Under the pieces are notes generated by a model. The model saw only the letters and a list, made by a program, of their open reading frames with translations. It made no database searches and had not been told where the DNA came from. From NCBI GenBank assembly GCA_015067995.1, contig SVLJ01000008.1, positions 1-64,000 of the forward strand: a stretch of DNA of 64,000 nt. The letters run 5' to 3'. Positions 9,056-17,902 of this stretch are shown here, in pieces (positions within the stretch are counted from its first letter, which is position 1; every line of letters begins with the position of its first letter). The position numbers and the translations under genes are program-made. This stretch comes from Oscillospiraceae bacterium. Its GTDB lineage: Bacteria > Bacillota > Clostridia > Oscillospirales > Oscillospiraceae.

Positions 9056-10003
9056 ATGAAATCCGGATATCTCTTTATCGCACTGGCAACGCTGCTGTTC
9101 TCCAGCATGGAAGTGGCACTGAAATTTGTGGCAGGCCAGTTCAATCCCATTCAGATGACCTTCTCCCGGTTTCTGGCAGGCGGTCTTGTGCTGCTGCCGC
9201 TGGCCATCCGGATGCTGAAAAAGCGCGGTGCAAAGCTGGATGCCGGTGCGCTGCGCACCTTCGCTTTGCTGGGACTTACCGGTATTGCCGCCAGCATGTC
9301 CCTGTATCAGATGGCAGTTACCCGGGTCAATGCCTCTGTGATCAGCGTTCTCTTCTCCAGCAATCCTATCTTCGTGACACTGTTTGCATTCCTGATTCTG
9401 AAGGAGGCTATTTCCAAGCATCAGATCGCAGGTCTTCTGCTGGACATCGCCGGTATCATCTGCATCATTGATCCCTTCCACATGGAGCTGGACGCGGCAG
9501 GCATTGCCTGCGTGCTGGGAGCAACGCTGCTTTTCTCCCTGTACGGCGTGCTGGGCAAGAAGCAGAGTGCCCGCTTCGGCGGCGTGGTGACCACCTGCTT
9601 CGGCTTCTTCTTCGGCGCAGCGGAGCTGATGGCGCTGGCTGCCCTGACCCATATCCCCGCTGTGGCGTCCGCTCTGACTGGCGCGGGACTGGAGCTATTT
9701 GCGGAAATTCCCTTCCTCACCGGCTACACGCTGAAGTCTCTCCCCGTCGTGCTGTACGTGTTCCTGGGCGTTACCGGCGGCGGCTTTGCCTCCTATTTCG
9801 CCGCCATGGAAAAGACTTCCGCCCAGCAGACCAGTCTGGTGTTCTTCTTCAAACCGGCTCTGACACCTGTGCTGGCATTCCTGATCCTCAGAGAGGAAAT
9901 TCCCGGCAATATGATCCTGGGTATCATCCTGATTCTCTGCGGCTCGTTTATCTCTCTGCTGCCCGGACTGATGGCTCTGCGGAAGAAGGACACCGCAAAA
10001 TAA
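9056..10003 (+). CDS. DMT-superfamily transporter (EamA/RhaT type)
   Basis: 315 residues with ten predicted membrane helices formed by two EamA repeats. The second repeat contains GGGFASYFAAMEKTSAQQTS and ends in the usual FLILREEIPGNMILG helix pair. These carriers export amino acids or other metabolites; the substrate is not predictable. The start was set at 9056 because AAGGAAG lies eight bases upstream; an earlier in-frame ATG overlaps the preceding gene. Confidence 0.85.
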   Translation: MKSGYLFIALATLLFSSMEVALKFVAGQFNPIQMTFSRFLAGGLVLLPLAIRMLKKRGAKLDAGALRTFALLGLTGIAASMSLYQMAVTRVNASVISVLFSSNPIFVTLFAFLILKEAISKHQIAGLLLDIAGIICIIDPFHMELDAAGIACVLGATLLFSLYGVLGKKQSARFGGVVTTCFGFFFGAAELMALAALTHIPAVASALTGAGLELFAEIPFLTGYTLKSLPVVLYVFLGVTGGGFASYFAAMEKTSAQQTSLVFFFKPALTPVLAFLILREEIPGNMILGIILILCGSFISLLPGLMALRKKDTAK

Positions 10004-10017
10004 TTTACATAGAAAGC

Positions 10018-10056
10018 GCATCCCGGAATCCATGAAGGATTTCGGGATGCTTTTTT
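10018..10056. terminator. Bidirectional intrinsic terminator
   Basis: GCATCCCGGAATCC pairs with GGATTTCGGGATGC over a four-base loop and is followed by TTTTTT. It serves the two convergent units on either side. Confidence 0.85.
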
Positions 10057-10060
10057 GTCA

Positions 10061-11056
10061 TTATTTGACGGCGTTGGCGTAGCTGTTGTCCACCAGCTCT
10101 TCAAAAACCACCCAGTCAGACCGTTTCAGCTCACCGGCCTGCTCCATAACGGTCTCCAGTCGCTCCAGAGCTTCCTGCTCCATAACGGGGGTGGTGTTCC
10201 ATGCGTCGATCTCTTTATAGCGCTGAGCAACGGTGGCCAGCACATTTACATCGGTATCCGGGAACTGATGGGCGATGGAGGCGGCGATCTCCTGCGGAGA
10301 GTGCTCCTGTACCCACTTCTGCCCCTTGGCAATGGCATTGGTAAAACGCTGTACGAGATCACTGTTTTCTTTCATGTAGGTCTGGGAGGCAAAATAGGCG
10401 GTGTAGGGGATCTCACCGCTCTCCTGACCGATGGAAGTGAGGATGTAGCCCTGACCGGCCTGCTCCACCTCGGTGGCGGTGGGTTCAAACAGCGTTACAT
10501 AGTCGCCGTTGCCGCCGGTGAAGGCACCGGCCATCATGTTGAACTGCACGGAGGTATCCACCACGGCGTCTACATGGGGCTCCACGCCGTTGAGCCGCAT
10601 GACGTATTCCAGCGTCATCTCCGGTACACCGCCGGCACGGCCGCCGATGATGATCTTGCCCCGCAGGTCGTTCCAGGAGAATTTGTCGTTGGTGCGGCCT
10701 ACCAGGAAGGAACCGTCCCGCTTGGTCAGCTGGGCAAAGACCTTGGGATAGTCCTCTTTCCCCTGATTGTAAACGTAGATACAGGCTTCCGGGCCTGCCA
10801 GACCGATATCGGCCTGATTTGTCAGCACAGCGGTCATCACCTTGTCGGCACCGCCGCCGTTGGTCAATTCAATGGAGATGCCTTCTTCCTCGAAGAAGCC
10901 TTCCTTCATGGCGACGTACTGAGGTGCGTAGAATACGGAATGGGCCACTTCGTTGATACGGACGGTGGTCAGTCCGGTTTGCTGTGCGTCGCTGCCGCAG
11001 CTGCAGATCAGCAGTATCAGGGTCAGGACACACAGCAGGGAAACAAACTTTTTCAT
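10061..11056 (-). CDS. ABC transporter substrate-binding lipoprotein, NMT1/THI5-like
   Basis: 331 residues. A lipoprotein signal is clear: a KK start, a hydrophobic stretch, and LLICSCGSD around the lipobox cysteine. The body has the family opening VRINEVAHSVFYAPQYVAMK and the GGADKVMTAVLTNQADIG and LAGPEA elements of periplasmic binding proteins for thiamine precursor, sulfonates and similar ligands. It is the last gene of a three-gene importer; its start overlaps the permease stop by four bases. Ligand identity is open; no TPP riboswitch was found upstream. Confidence 0.85.
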   Translation of the reverse strand: MKKFVSLLCVLTLILLICSCGSDAQQTGLTTVRINEVAHSVFYAPQYVAMKEGFFEEEGISIELTNGGGADKVMTAVLTNQADIGLAGPEACIYVYNQGKEDYPKVFAQLTKRDGSFLVGRTNDKFSWNDLRGKIIIGGRAGGVPEMTLEYVMRLNGVEPHVDAVVDTSVQFNMMAGAFTGGNGDYVTLFEPTATEVEQAGQGYILTSIGQESGEIPYTAYFASQTYMKENSDLVQRFTNAIAKGQKWVQEHSPQEIAASIAHQFPDTDVNVLATVAQRYKEIDAWNTTPVMEQEALERLETVMEQAGELKRSDWVVFEELVDNSYANAVK

Positions 11057-11868
11057 GGAATCACTCCTAAATGTTTTTCCAGCAGTTTTTCCAGCCACAG
11101 AACGGTCAGATACATTATAACTGCCGCAATGGCCAGCAGCAGAACGGTGGACATCACCAGATCCATGTTGAATACCTGCGAGCCGTAGACGATCAGATAT
11201 CCAAGACCGGCCCGGGAAACCAGAAATTCACCCATGATGACGCCTACCCAGCTGAGTCCCACGCTGACCTTCAGGGTACTGACCAGCGTGTGGAGATTGG
11301 CGGGGAACACCAAATAGCAAAAGATCTGTCCCTTGCCGGCACCCAGCGTGCGCATCAGACGGATCTGCTGAGGATCTACCGTCAAAAATCCGGCGTGCAT
11401 GCTGAGAACTGTGGTGATGACGGAAATGGCTAATGTCATGGTGATGATGGAAGCGGTACCCGCACCCATCCAGACGATGAAGATGGGGCCCAGTGCCGTT
11501 TTCGGCAGCGCATTCAGAACCACCAGATAGGGGCTCAGAACGGCGGAGGCAAAGCCGCTCCACCAGAGGACGGCGGCGGCCAGTGTGCCGATGGCGGTGC
11601 CCAACAGGAAGCCTACGACCGTTTCCAGACAGGAGGTGCCCAGATGCAGCCACAGGTCGCCGGAATGCCACAGGTTGGTCAGTGTCTCCAGAACCCGGGT
11701 GGGACAGCTGAAGATAAACGGATCGATCCATTCCACCCATGCGGCGAGCTCCCATAGCAGGAGAAATGCCAGAAGCAAAAATGCCTGCAGGAAGCGCACG
11801 GCATTCCGGCGGCGTTTTCTGGCGCGAAGATATGCTTCACGCTGTGGGGAAAGAGCGAGTTCAGTCAT
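11053..11868 (-). CDS. ABC transporter permease (SsuC/TauC/ThiX type)
   Basis: 271 residues with about six membrane helices and the permease EAA-type loop (VFPANLHTLVSTLKVSVGLSW followed by the GVIMGEFL region). It carries the ligand through the membrane for the neighbouring binding protein. ATG 11868 overlaps the stop of the ATPase gene and the 3' end overlaps the binding-protein start, so translation of all three is coupled. Confidence 0.87.
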   Translation of the reverse strand: MTELALSPQREAYLRARKRRRNAVRFLQAFLLLAFLLLWELAAWVEWIDPFIFSCPTRVLETLTNLWHSGDLWLHLGTSCLETVVGFLLGTAIGTLAAAVLWWSGFASAVLSPYLVVLNALPKTALGPIFIVWMGAGTASIITMTLAISVITTVLSMHAGFLTVDPQQIRLMRTLGAGKGQIFCYLVFPANLHTLVSTLKVSVGLSWVGVIMGEFLVSRAGLGYLIVYGSQVFNMDLVMSTVLLLAIAAVIMYLTVLWLEKLLEKHLGVIP

Positions 11869-12619
11869 TGATGTCCAGCTCCTTCCAGATGTGATGGAAT
11901 AGCGTTTGGAACTCCGGCTGTGCCCGCCGCTCCATGGGAGCATAGCGATGCAGCACCGACAGGTCATGGATGCTTTTGACCGTGGCAGGCCGATGGCTGA
12001 GGACTACAATGCGGTCCGACAGACTGATGGCCTCGGAGATGTCGTGGGTGACCAGAAGAGATGTTTTTCCTTCCTGTCGGATGATGCGGTGGATGTCCGC
12101 GGAAACCGACAGCCGCGTCTGGTGGTCCAGTGCGGAAAAGGGTTCATCCAGCAGGAGGATCTTCGGTTCGGTGGCCAGTGTACGGATCAAGGCACACCGC
12201 TGGCGCATGCCGCCGGAGAGCTGGGCAGGCTGTTTATGGGCGAAACCGTCCAGACCGTAACGTTCCAGCAGTGTTCGCACATGGGCCTGACGCTCCGGGG
12301 TGTTCTGGCGGCGAAGCTCCAGTCCCAGCGTCACGTTGCCCCAGATACTGCGCCATGGAAACAGCTGATCCCGCTGGGGCATGAAACCGATCTTCGGAGA
12401 TGGGACTGTGACAGTTTCGCCGTCTACCATCACGGTGCCGGCGGTGGGGGTTTCCAGGCCGGCAATGAGAGCAAGCAGTGTGGATTTGCCGCAGCCGGAG
12501 GGGCCGATGATGCTGACGAATTCGCCGTCCTCCACGGAGAGGGTAACATCCTTCAGAGCCTCCACCTCGCCGTCCGGCGCCTGATAGGTCAGCGCCACCT
12601 GCCGCAAATCAATCATCAT
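11861..12619 (-). CDS. ABC transporter ATP-binding protein (SsuB/TauB/ThiZ type)
   Basis: 252 residues. Walker A is GPSGCGKST, the signature is QLSGGMRQR, Walker B is ILLLDEPFSALD and the switch histidine is in LVTHDISEA. First gene of the importer operon. AAGGAGGT is placed well for a TTG at 12625 or, with wider spacing, ATG 12619; both give the same mature protein apart from two residues. Confidence 0.88.
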   Translation of the reverse strand: MMIDLRQVALTYQAPDGEVEALKDVTLSVEDGEFVSIIGPSGCGKSTLLALIAGLETPTAGTVMVDGETVTVPSPKIGFMPQRDQLFPWRSIWGNVTLGLELRRQNTPERQAHVRTLLERYGLDGFAHKQPAQLSGGMRQRCALIRTLATEPKILLLDEPFSALDHQTRLSVSADIHRIIRQEGKTSLLVTHDISEAISLSDRIVVLSHRPATVKSIHDLSVLHRYAPMERRAQPEFQTLFHHIWKELDIND

Positions 12620-12700
12620 GGTCAAGTTGACCTCCTTCGGGGTTGAAGGATCAGACCCCATGCCCAGTGTATGCGGGGGACGAGCTGCTTGTCATCATGC

Positions 12701-12742
12701 TGTCAGAAGGAACTGACACTGTAAAATTTCCGTTTTCGGAAA
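12701..12742. promoter_or_regulatory. Two adjacent inverted repeats upstream of the importer operon
   Basis: TGTCAG-AAGGAA-CTGACA (12701-12718) is followed by TTTCCG-TTTT-CGGAAA (12727-12742). They lie about 80-120 bp before the ATPase start, where an operator or the minus-strand promoter would be expected. Neither matches an operator I can name. Confidence 0.4.
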
Positions 12743-12811
12743 ACGTGAGTATGATAGAGGCGGGGGTTTCAGCGGGACTGTCGATCTGCAGTAAGAAAAG
12801 AGGAGCAGAGA

Positions 12812-12964
12812 ATGGGATTTCTAAAAGCTTTGGAATTTGATTCTTTTAGCCGTTTGGATTTGGACACGCGTGGCGAAGTCCTGTGCCGCTATCTGGAGGA
12901 ACAGGAGTCGCTGGGGTCTATCGGCGAGGTTTGGGGGTGGAATGCACACAAGTCTCAAAATTGA
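12812..12964 (+). CDS. Small protein of 50 residues, unknown function
   Basis: A short gene with an excellent ribosome site (GAGGAGCAGAGA before ATG). The product starts MGFLKALEFDSFSRLDLD, continues with an acidic helix (RYLEEQESLG) and ends NAHKSQN. No membrane segment or known motif. Its stop codon overlaps the -35 box of the mrnC promoter. The translation signal is the main reason to call it; codon use is ordinary for the window. Confidence 0.5.
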   Translation: MGFLKALEFDSFSRLDLDTRGEVLCRYLEEQESLGSIGEVWGWNAHKSQN

Positions 12965-12990
12965 CATTCCGCATATCCATTTGTTATAAT
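12961..12990 (+). promoter_or_regulatory. Consensus sigma-A promoter for mrnC-rqcH
   Basis: TTGACA, an 18-bp spacer and TATAAT, both perfect hexamers, about 60 bp before the mrnC start. The leader holds a small inverted repeat (CGGTAC / GTACCG). Confidence 0.88.
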
Positions 12991-13051
12991 ACTCCGGATA
13001 CGGTACATTGTGTGCCGTACCGGAATGTTCTTGTATGGAAAGAGAGAACCT

Positions 13052-13459
13052 ATGGACAACTATTTTGACGTAACGCTGACAGAGGACGAACTGCGGGCCA
13101 TCAGTGCCGTGGGACTTGCCCATCTGGGAGACGCCGTATATGAGATCCTGGTGCGCACCTGGCTGTGTGCTCATGGGAAAGCCACAGGAAAGGGACTGCA
13201 CCGTGCCACCATTGAACTGGTACGTGCGGAGGCACAGGCGATCCGTGCGGAGGCCATCCTGCCTCTTCTGACGGAGGAGGAACTGGCGGTATTCCGCCGG
13301 GGCCGCAATGCCAATGTGAATACCATTCCCCGCCATGCCAGCCGTGCCCAGTATGGCACCGCCACGGCGCTGGAGGCACTGCTGGGATGGCTGTATCTCC
13401 GGGGGGAGAAGGCGCGCGTCAATGAACTCTTTTTGGAAATGATGAAAGTCGAGGGATGA
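13052..13459 (+). CDS. mrnC: Mini-ribonuclease III
   Basis: 135 residues, the normal size for MrnC, a homodimeric RNase III catalytic domain without a dsRNA-binding domain that trims 23S rRNA precursor ends in Firmicutes. LAHLGDAVYE is the signature catalytic helix with the essential Asp, and ALEALLGWLYL holds the second acidic cluster. ATG 13052 (MDNYFDV) was preferred to an earlier ATG because GAGAGA precedes it. The next gene begins three bases after the stop. Confidence 0.92.
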   Translation: MDNYFDVTLTEDELRAISAVGLAHLGDAVYEILVRTWLCAHGKATGKGLHRATIELVRAEAQAIRAEAILPLLTEEELAVFRRGRNANVNTIPRHASRAQYGTATALEALLGWLYLRGEKARVNELFLEMMKVEG

Positions 13460-13462
13460 CCC

Positions 13463-15205
13463 ATGCCCATGGACGCCGTATGCCTGCAGGCGGTTTTGCA
13501 GGAGCTGCGCCCCGTATTGACGGGTCTGCGCATTGAAAAGATCAGTCAGCCGGCTCGTGACCAGCTGGTGCTGCAATTCCGGTTTGGACATCGGCTGCTG
13601 CTCAGCGCGGGCGGCGGAGCGTCCCGCATTCAGCTGACAAAAACTGCCCGTGACAATCCTGCTGAGCCTCCCATGTTCTGCATGCTGCTGCGCAAGCACC
13701 TCACCGGCGGTCGGATCACCGCCATCACCCAGCCGCCGATGGAGCGGCTGGCAGAGTTGGCAGTGGATATCACAGATGACTTTGGCCGTCAGGGACGGCG
13801 CTGGCTGGTGCTGGAGGCCATGGGCCGCAGTTCCAACATCATCCTGCTGGATGAGGAGCGCCGCATTGTGGACTGCCTGCGCAGAGTGGACGGGGATCTC
13901 ACGGAGGCACGGCGTGTTCTGCCGGGCCTGTTTTACGAGTATCCACCATCACAGGGCAAGCTGCCCTTTACAGATGCTGCCGAAGAACTGCCTGCGCTGC
14001 TTTCAGCTGCCAATCCGGAGCGCAGACTGGACGAATTCCTCATGGATACCTGCAGCGGCATCTCGCCTTTGCTGGCAAGAGAGATCGTCTGCCAGTCCTG
14101 CGGCAGCAGTGAAAAACGGGTTTTTGAGTTGTCTGCGACAGAGGAGGATGCCTTTTTCCGGGAGATAAGTGCAATGGTGGAGCGGATATACACGGACAGC
14201 TTTGTTCCCACCGGCCTGTACCGGGAAGGAAAGTTCGCGGATTTCACCTGCATGCCGGTGATCCAGTACGGCACGGCGGTAGAGACCAGAACCCATGAGA
14301 GCTTTTCTGCCATGCTGGACGCCTTCTATGAGGAGCGGGAACGCAGTGACCGCATCCGGCAGCGGGGACAGGATCTGGTACGTACCGCCACGGCGGCGCG
14401 GGATCGCCTGCGCAGGAAGCTGGGGCAGCTGCGCAAGGATTACACCGAGACACAGAACCGTGACCAGCTGCGTATCTGCGGGGATCTGATCACTGCCAAT
14501 CTCTGGCGGCTGGAGCGGGGGCCCGCCAGTTTCACAACGGAGAATTATTACGATGATAATAAGCCCGTCACTATACAGCTGGATCCGCTGCTGACACCGC
14601 AGCAGAATGCTGCCAAATACTATAAGCGCTATGCCAAAGCCAAGGCGGCAGAAACCCATCTGCGGGAACAGATGGAGATCGCTGAGCGGGATGCAGCCTA
14701 TCTGGATGCTGTGCTGGAGGAGATCGCCCGAGCGGAAACGGAGCAGGATTTTCTGGATATCCGCGCTGAGCTGAAGGAGACCGGCTTTCTTCGGGTGAAG
14801 GGCAAGGAAAAGAAGGAACTCAAGCGGCCTGCCAAGCCTCGTGAATACCGCACCTCCGGAGGCTTCCGGGTGCTGGTGGGGCGGAACAACCGCCAGAATG
14901 ATCAGCTGACCCGAGGGGCTGACTACCGGGATGTCTGGCTCCATACACAGAAGATCCACGGTTCCCATGTGATTCTCTGTACAGGCGGCGCCGATGTTCC
15001 GGAGCGGGATCTGCTGGAGGCCGCCATGCTGGCGGCGTGGCACTCTCAGGGTAGGGAGAGCGGCAATGTGCCTGTGGATTATACCCCGGTGAAGCATGTG
15101 AAAAAGCCTGTCGGCGCCCGCCCCGGCATGGTGATCTACACCACCTATCGCACGGTGTATGTGACACCAGAGGAGGAAGCGGTGAAGAAGCTGGCAGTGA
15201 AATAG
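13463..15205 (+). CDS. rqcH: Ribosome quality-control protein RqcH (NFACT family, formerly FbpA)
   Basis: 580 residues. An N-terminal NFACT-N domain (MDAVCLQAVLQELRP), a middle coiled-coil region around 290-430 with HhH-like helices, and a C-terminal NFACT-R domain with DVWLHTQKIHGSHVIL. The protein binds the obstructed 50S subunit and adds alanine tails to stalled chains. Its operon with mrnC is consistent with ribosome maintenance. The last codons lie inside a long perfect palindrome. Confidence 0.92.
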   Translation: MPMDAVCLQAVLQELRPVLTGLRIEKISQPARDQLVLQFRFGHRLLLSAGGGASRIQLTKTARDNPAEPPMFCMLLRKHLTGGRITAITQPPMERLAELAVDITDDFGRQGRRWLVLEAMGRSSNIILLDEERRIVDCLRRVDGDLTEARRVLPGLFYEYPPSQGKLPFTDAAEELPALLSAANPERRLDEFLMDTCSGISPLLAREIVCQSCGSSEKRVFELSATEEDAFFREISAMVERIYTDSFVPTGLYREGKFADFTCMPVIQYGTAVETRTHESFSAMLDAFYEERERSDRIRQRGQDLVRTATAARDRLRRKLGQLRKDYTETQNRDQLRICGDLITANLWRLERGPASFTTENYYDDNKPVTIQLDPLLTPQQNAAKYYKRYAKAKAAETHLREQMEIAERDAAYLDAVLEEIARAETEQDFLDIRAELKETGFLRVKGKEKKELKRPAKPREYRTSGGFRVLVGRNNRQNDQLTRGADYRDVWLHTQKIHGSHVILCTGGADVPERDLLEAAMLAAWHSQGRESGNVPVDYTPVKHVKKPVGARPGMVIYTTYRTVYVTPEEEAVKKLAVK

Positions 15206-15260
15206 ACATTACAAACGCCGTCTGCGGAATTTCCGCAGACGGCGTTTGTAATGTCTATTT
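15200..15260. terminator. 61-bp perfect palindrome spanning both stop codons
   Basis: Two 30-bp arms (starting AAATAGACATTACAAACGCC) are exact reverse complements around a single central T. The TAG of rqcH and the TAG of the convergent rlmH both lie inside the arms, so the two genes end in mirror-image sequence. It should form a very stable hairpin in RNA from either side, acting as a bidirectional terminator or 3'-end protector although no long T run follows. Confidence 0.85.
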
Positions 15261-15737
15261 GTGGTACTTGCTGCCCGCCAGAATCTGATAGGCACGGTAG
15301 ATCTGCTCCAGCAGCATGATCCGTGCCAGATGATGGGGGAAGGTCATGGGAGACATGGACAGCCGCAGGTCGGCCTTCTCCTTCAGAGAGACATCCAGTC
15401 CCACGCTGCCGCCGATGAGAAAGGTCAGCTGAGATGCGCCGCTGAGGCCGAACTGCTCTACCTTTTCTGCCAGCGCGGGGGAGGACAGCTCCTTTCCCTC
15501 AATGCACATGGCAATGACGGCGCCGCCCTTGGGAAGCCTTGCTTCAATGAGTGCTGCTTCGCCGGCCAGCGCCTGACGGATCTCAGCGGGAGAGGGATTG
15601 TCCGGCAGCCGGGATTCCGGCAGCTCAATGATCTCCAGCGTGCAGTGCCGCTTAAGCCGCTTGCTGTATTCCGCCACAGCCTCAGCGTAGAATTTTTCCT
15701 TCAGCTTGCCAACGCACAGGATGGTTACTTTCTGCAT
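15255..15737 (-). CDS. rlmH: 23S rRNA pseudouridine-1915 N3-methyltransferase RlmH
   Basis: 160 residues, typical SPOUT methyltransferase length. The SAM-binding knot shows in LTFLIGGSVGLDVSL and the C-terminal MTFPHHLARIMLLEQIYRAY motif is diagnostic. It methylates pseudouridine 1915 in helix 69. The start overlaps the end of walJ by 13 bases. Clustering of rlmH with walJ is common in Firmicutes. Confidence 0.95.
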   Translation of the reverse strand: MQKVTILCVGKLKEKFYAEAVAEYSKRLKRHCTLEIIELPESRLPDNPSPAEIRQALAGEAALIEARLPKGGAVIAMCIEGKELSSPALAEKVEQFGLSGASQLTFLIGGSVGLDVSLKEKADLRLSMSPMTFPHHLARIMLLEQIYRAYQILAGSKYHK

Positions 15738-16510
15738 GGTGTTTCCTCCGTCCGGTAACAGCGGCTCATTTCATCTCTGGGGGCCACAGACAGCTCTGGC
15801 GGTGTGTCCAGAAAAGACAGAGCCCGTGCCACCGTGTCATAAGCCATTACCGGTGTGTTATTTTCCCGGCTCAGGTGTGCAAGCAGGATCTCACGCGTAC
15901 CCCTTTCGGCGCTGCGACGGGCAAAGTCGGCGGCAGCTTCATTGCTCAGATGTCCCCGACTGCCCAGAATGCGCTGCTTCAAATAGTAGGGATAAGGACC
16001 GCTGCGCAGGGTTTCAATATCGTGATTGGCTTCCAGTACCAGCAGTGGAACGCCGGACAGCGCATCTTCGGCAGCATCGGTAATATAGCCGGTGTCGGTG
16101 AGGAAGCCTATATCGTCAAGCCGGTAGCCGCAGGCACCGGGAGCATCGTGAGAGGTGGAGAAGGCGGTGACGGGAATGCTTCCCACGGTAATGGTCTCAT
16201 CCATGGAAAGGGGGCACAGCCGCCGTCCGATTCCGGCAATGCGGTAGTCCAGCTGCCGACAGGTCTCGCCGCTGGCATGAATGGGAACATCCCAGTGCTT
16301 GACGATGGTGTTCAGACCGGAGATATGGTCGGTATGGCAGTGTGTGATCAAGATGCCGGACAGATCTTCCGGTGTCAGACCCAGTTGATACAGTGCTGCT
16401 GTAATGCGGCGGCAGGAGATACCGGCATCCAGTAGAATGTGGGTTCCGCCACGGCTGAGCAGGGCTGCGTTTCCGGAAGAACCGCTGGCCAGAGTATGTA
16501 ATTCCATCAA
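15725..16510 (-). CDS. walJ: WalJ/YycJ metallo-beta-lactamase-fold hydrolase
   Basis: 261 residues. The metal-binding motif is THCHTDHISG, further ligands lie in STSHDAPG and FLTDTGYI, and the opening LASGSSGNAALL is typical of YycJ. YycJ-type proteins are probable 5'-exonucleases tied to the WalRK system. A TTG at 16510 (GAGG nine bases upstream) or ATG at 16507 can start it. It is separated from murA by a terminator. Confidence 0.88.
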   Translation of the reverse strand: MMELHTLASGSSGNAALLSRGGTHILLDAGISCRRITAALYQLGLTPEDLSGILITHCHTDHISGLNTIVKHWDVPIHASGETCRQLDYRIAGIGRRLCPLSMDETITVGSIPVTAFSTSHDAPGACGYRLDDIGFLTDTGYITDAAEDALSGVPLLVLEANHDIETLRSGPYPYYLKQRILGSRGHLSNEAAADFARRSAERGTREILLAHLSRENNTPVMAYDTVARALSFLDTPPELSVAPRDEMSRCYRTEETPCRK

Positions 16511-16526
16511 AGGAGATAACCTCGCT

Positions 16527-16591
16527 TAAAAAAATCAAAAATGCGTCCGCCACGGAGAACGACGAAGCCGCCGTATCTCCATCGCGGACGC
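16527..16591 (-). terminator. Intrinsic terminator after murA
   Basis: GCGTCCGC...GCGGACGC and an inner GGAGA...TCTCC helix, followed on the minus strand by T-rich sequence. Confidence 0.7.
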
Positions 16592-16603
16592 TTATCGCAT
16601 ATA

Positions 16604-17902
16604 TCAGCCGACATTTGCATTTGCGGCATCGTCATCGGGACTCTCCACCTCGCAGATATCCGCGCCGATACCACGCAGCTTCTCAACAATGTTCTCATAG
16701 CCGCGCTCAATATAGTGGATGCCGGTGATTTCGCTTTCGCCCTGAGCGGCCAGCGCGGCAATGACCATGGCGGCACCTGCACGCAGATCGTAAGCCTGGG
16801 TGGGGGCGGCTTTCAGACACTCGACACCCTCCACAATCGCGGTCTTTTCATCCACCTGAATGTTGGCACCCATGCGGCGCAGCTCATCCACGTAGCGGTA
16901 ACGGCTGGACCATACACCCTCAGTCACCAGAGAAGTGCCCTCCGCCAGGGAGAGAACGGTGGTAATTTGAGGCTGCATATCTGTGGGGAAGCCGGGATAA
17001 GGCATGGTCTTGACATTGGTGCGGTGCAGACGCCCGGTACGGCGAACCAGAAGGGTGTCTTCGTGTTCCTCCACTTCCACGCCGCATTCCAACAGCTTGG
17101 CAGTGATGCAGTCCATGTGCTTGGGAATGATGTTCTTCACCAGCACCTGACCGCCGGTGGCAGCCACGGCTGCCATATAGGTGCCTGCCTCGATCTGATC
17201 GGGGATAATGGCGTAGGAGCCGCCATGGAGGCTGGAGACACCGGTGATCTTAATGGTATCCGTACCGGCACCGCGGATATTGGCACCCATGGAGTTGAGG
17301 AAATTGGCCAGATCCACAATGTGAGGTTCCTTGGCAGCGTTTTCAATCACGGTGTTGCCGTCTGCCAGAACTGCGGCCATCATAATATTCATGGTAGCAC
17401 CCACGGAGACCACATCCAGATAGATGTTGGCACCGTGGAGACGACCACCCTCTGCCTTTGCCAGAATGAAGCCGCCCTCCACCATCATCTTGCCGCCTAA
17501 GGCTGTGAAGCCCTTGACGTGCTGGTCGATGGGGCGGACACCGCCGAAGTTGCAGCCGCCGGGCATGGAGACCTCCGCACGGCCGAAACGGCCCAGCAGA
17601 GAACCAATGAGATAATAGCTGGCGCGGATCTTTGTGGCCAGCTCATACGGGGTGCGGGTGGTGCGGATCCGGGTGGCATCGATCTCCACTGTGTGGGAAT
17701 TGATGCTGCGGACGGTGGCGCCAAGGCTTTCCAGAATCCGGAGGCACAGGGTAACGTCGGAGATCTGGGGGATATTTTCAATGCGGCAAACCCCGTCCAC
17801 CAGAAGGGCGGCGGGGATAATGGCAACGGCGGCATTTTTGGCGCCGCTGATCTCCACTTCACCAAAGAGCGGCTTACCGCCGCGGATTACATACTTCGTC
17901 AA
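16604..17902 (-). CDS. murA: UDP-N-acetylglucosamine 1-carboxyvinyltransferase MurA
   Basis: 432 residues. First committed step of peptidoglycan synthesis: transfer of enolpyruvate from PEP to UDP-GlcNAc in the cytoplasm. ISGAKNAAVAIIPA is the N-terminal substrate loop and SMPGGCNFGGVRPIDQH carries the fosfomycin-reactive cysteine, so the enzyme should be fosfomycin-sensitive in principle. The start is TTG 17902 with GAGG upstream. The C-terminus has an acidic tail (ESPDDDAANANVG). It sits between walI and walJ. Confidence 0.95.
   Translation of the reverse strand: MTKYVIRGGKPLFGEVEISGAKNAAVAIIPAALLVDGVCRIENIPQISDVTLCLRILESLGATVRSINSHTVEIDATRIRTTRTPYELATKIRASYYLIGSLLGRFGRAEVSMPGGCNFGGVRPIDQHVKGFTALGGKMMVEGGFILAKAEGGRLHGANIYLDVVSVGATMNIMMAAVLADGNTVIENAAKEPHIVDLANFLNSMGANIRGAGTDTIKITGVSSLHGGSYAIIPDQIEAGTYMAAVAATGGQVLVKNIIPKHMDCITAKLLECGVEVEEHEDTLLVRRTGRLHRTNVKTMPYPGFPTDMQPQITTVLSLAEGTSLVTEGVWSSRYRYVDELRRMGANIQVDEKTAIVEGVECLKAAPTQAYDLRAGAAMVIAALAAQGESEITGIHYIERGYENIVEKLRGIGADICEVESPDDDAANANVG

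Noticed and set aside
12620..12760. TPP riboswitch before the NMT1/THI5-type importer
   Set aside because: The CTGAGA and ACCTGAT...GATAA...CAGCGNAGGGA elements are absent on the minus strand; only a short GGGGT/ACCCC hairpin is there.
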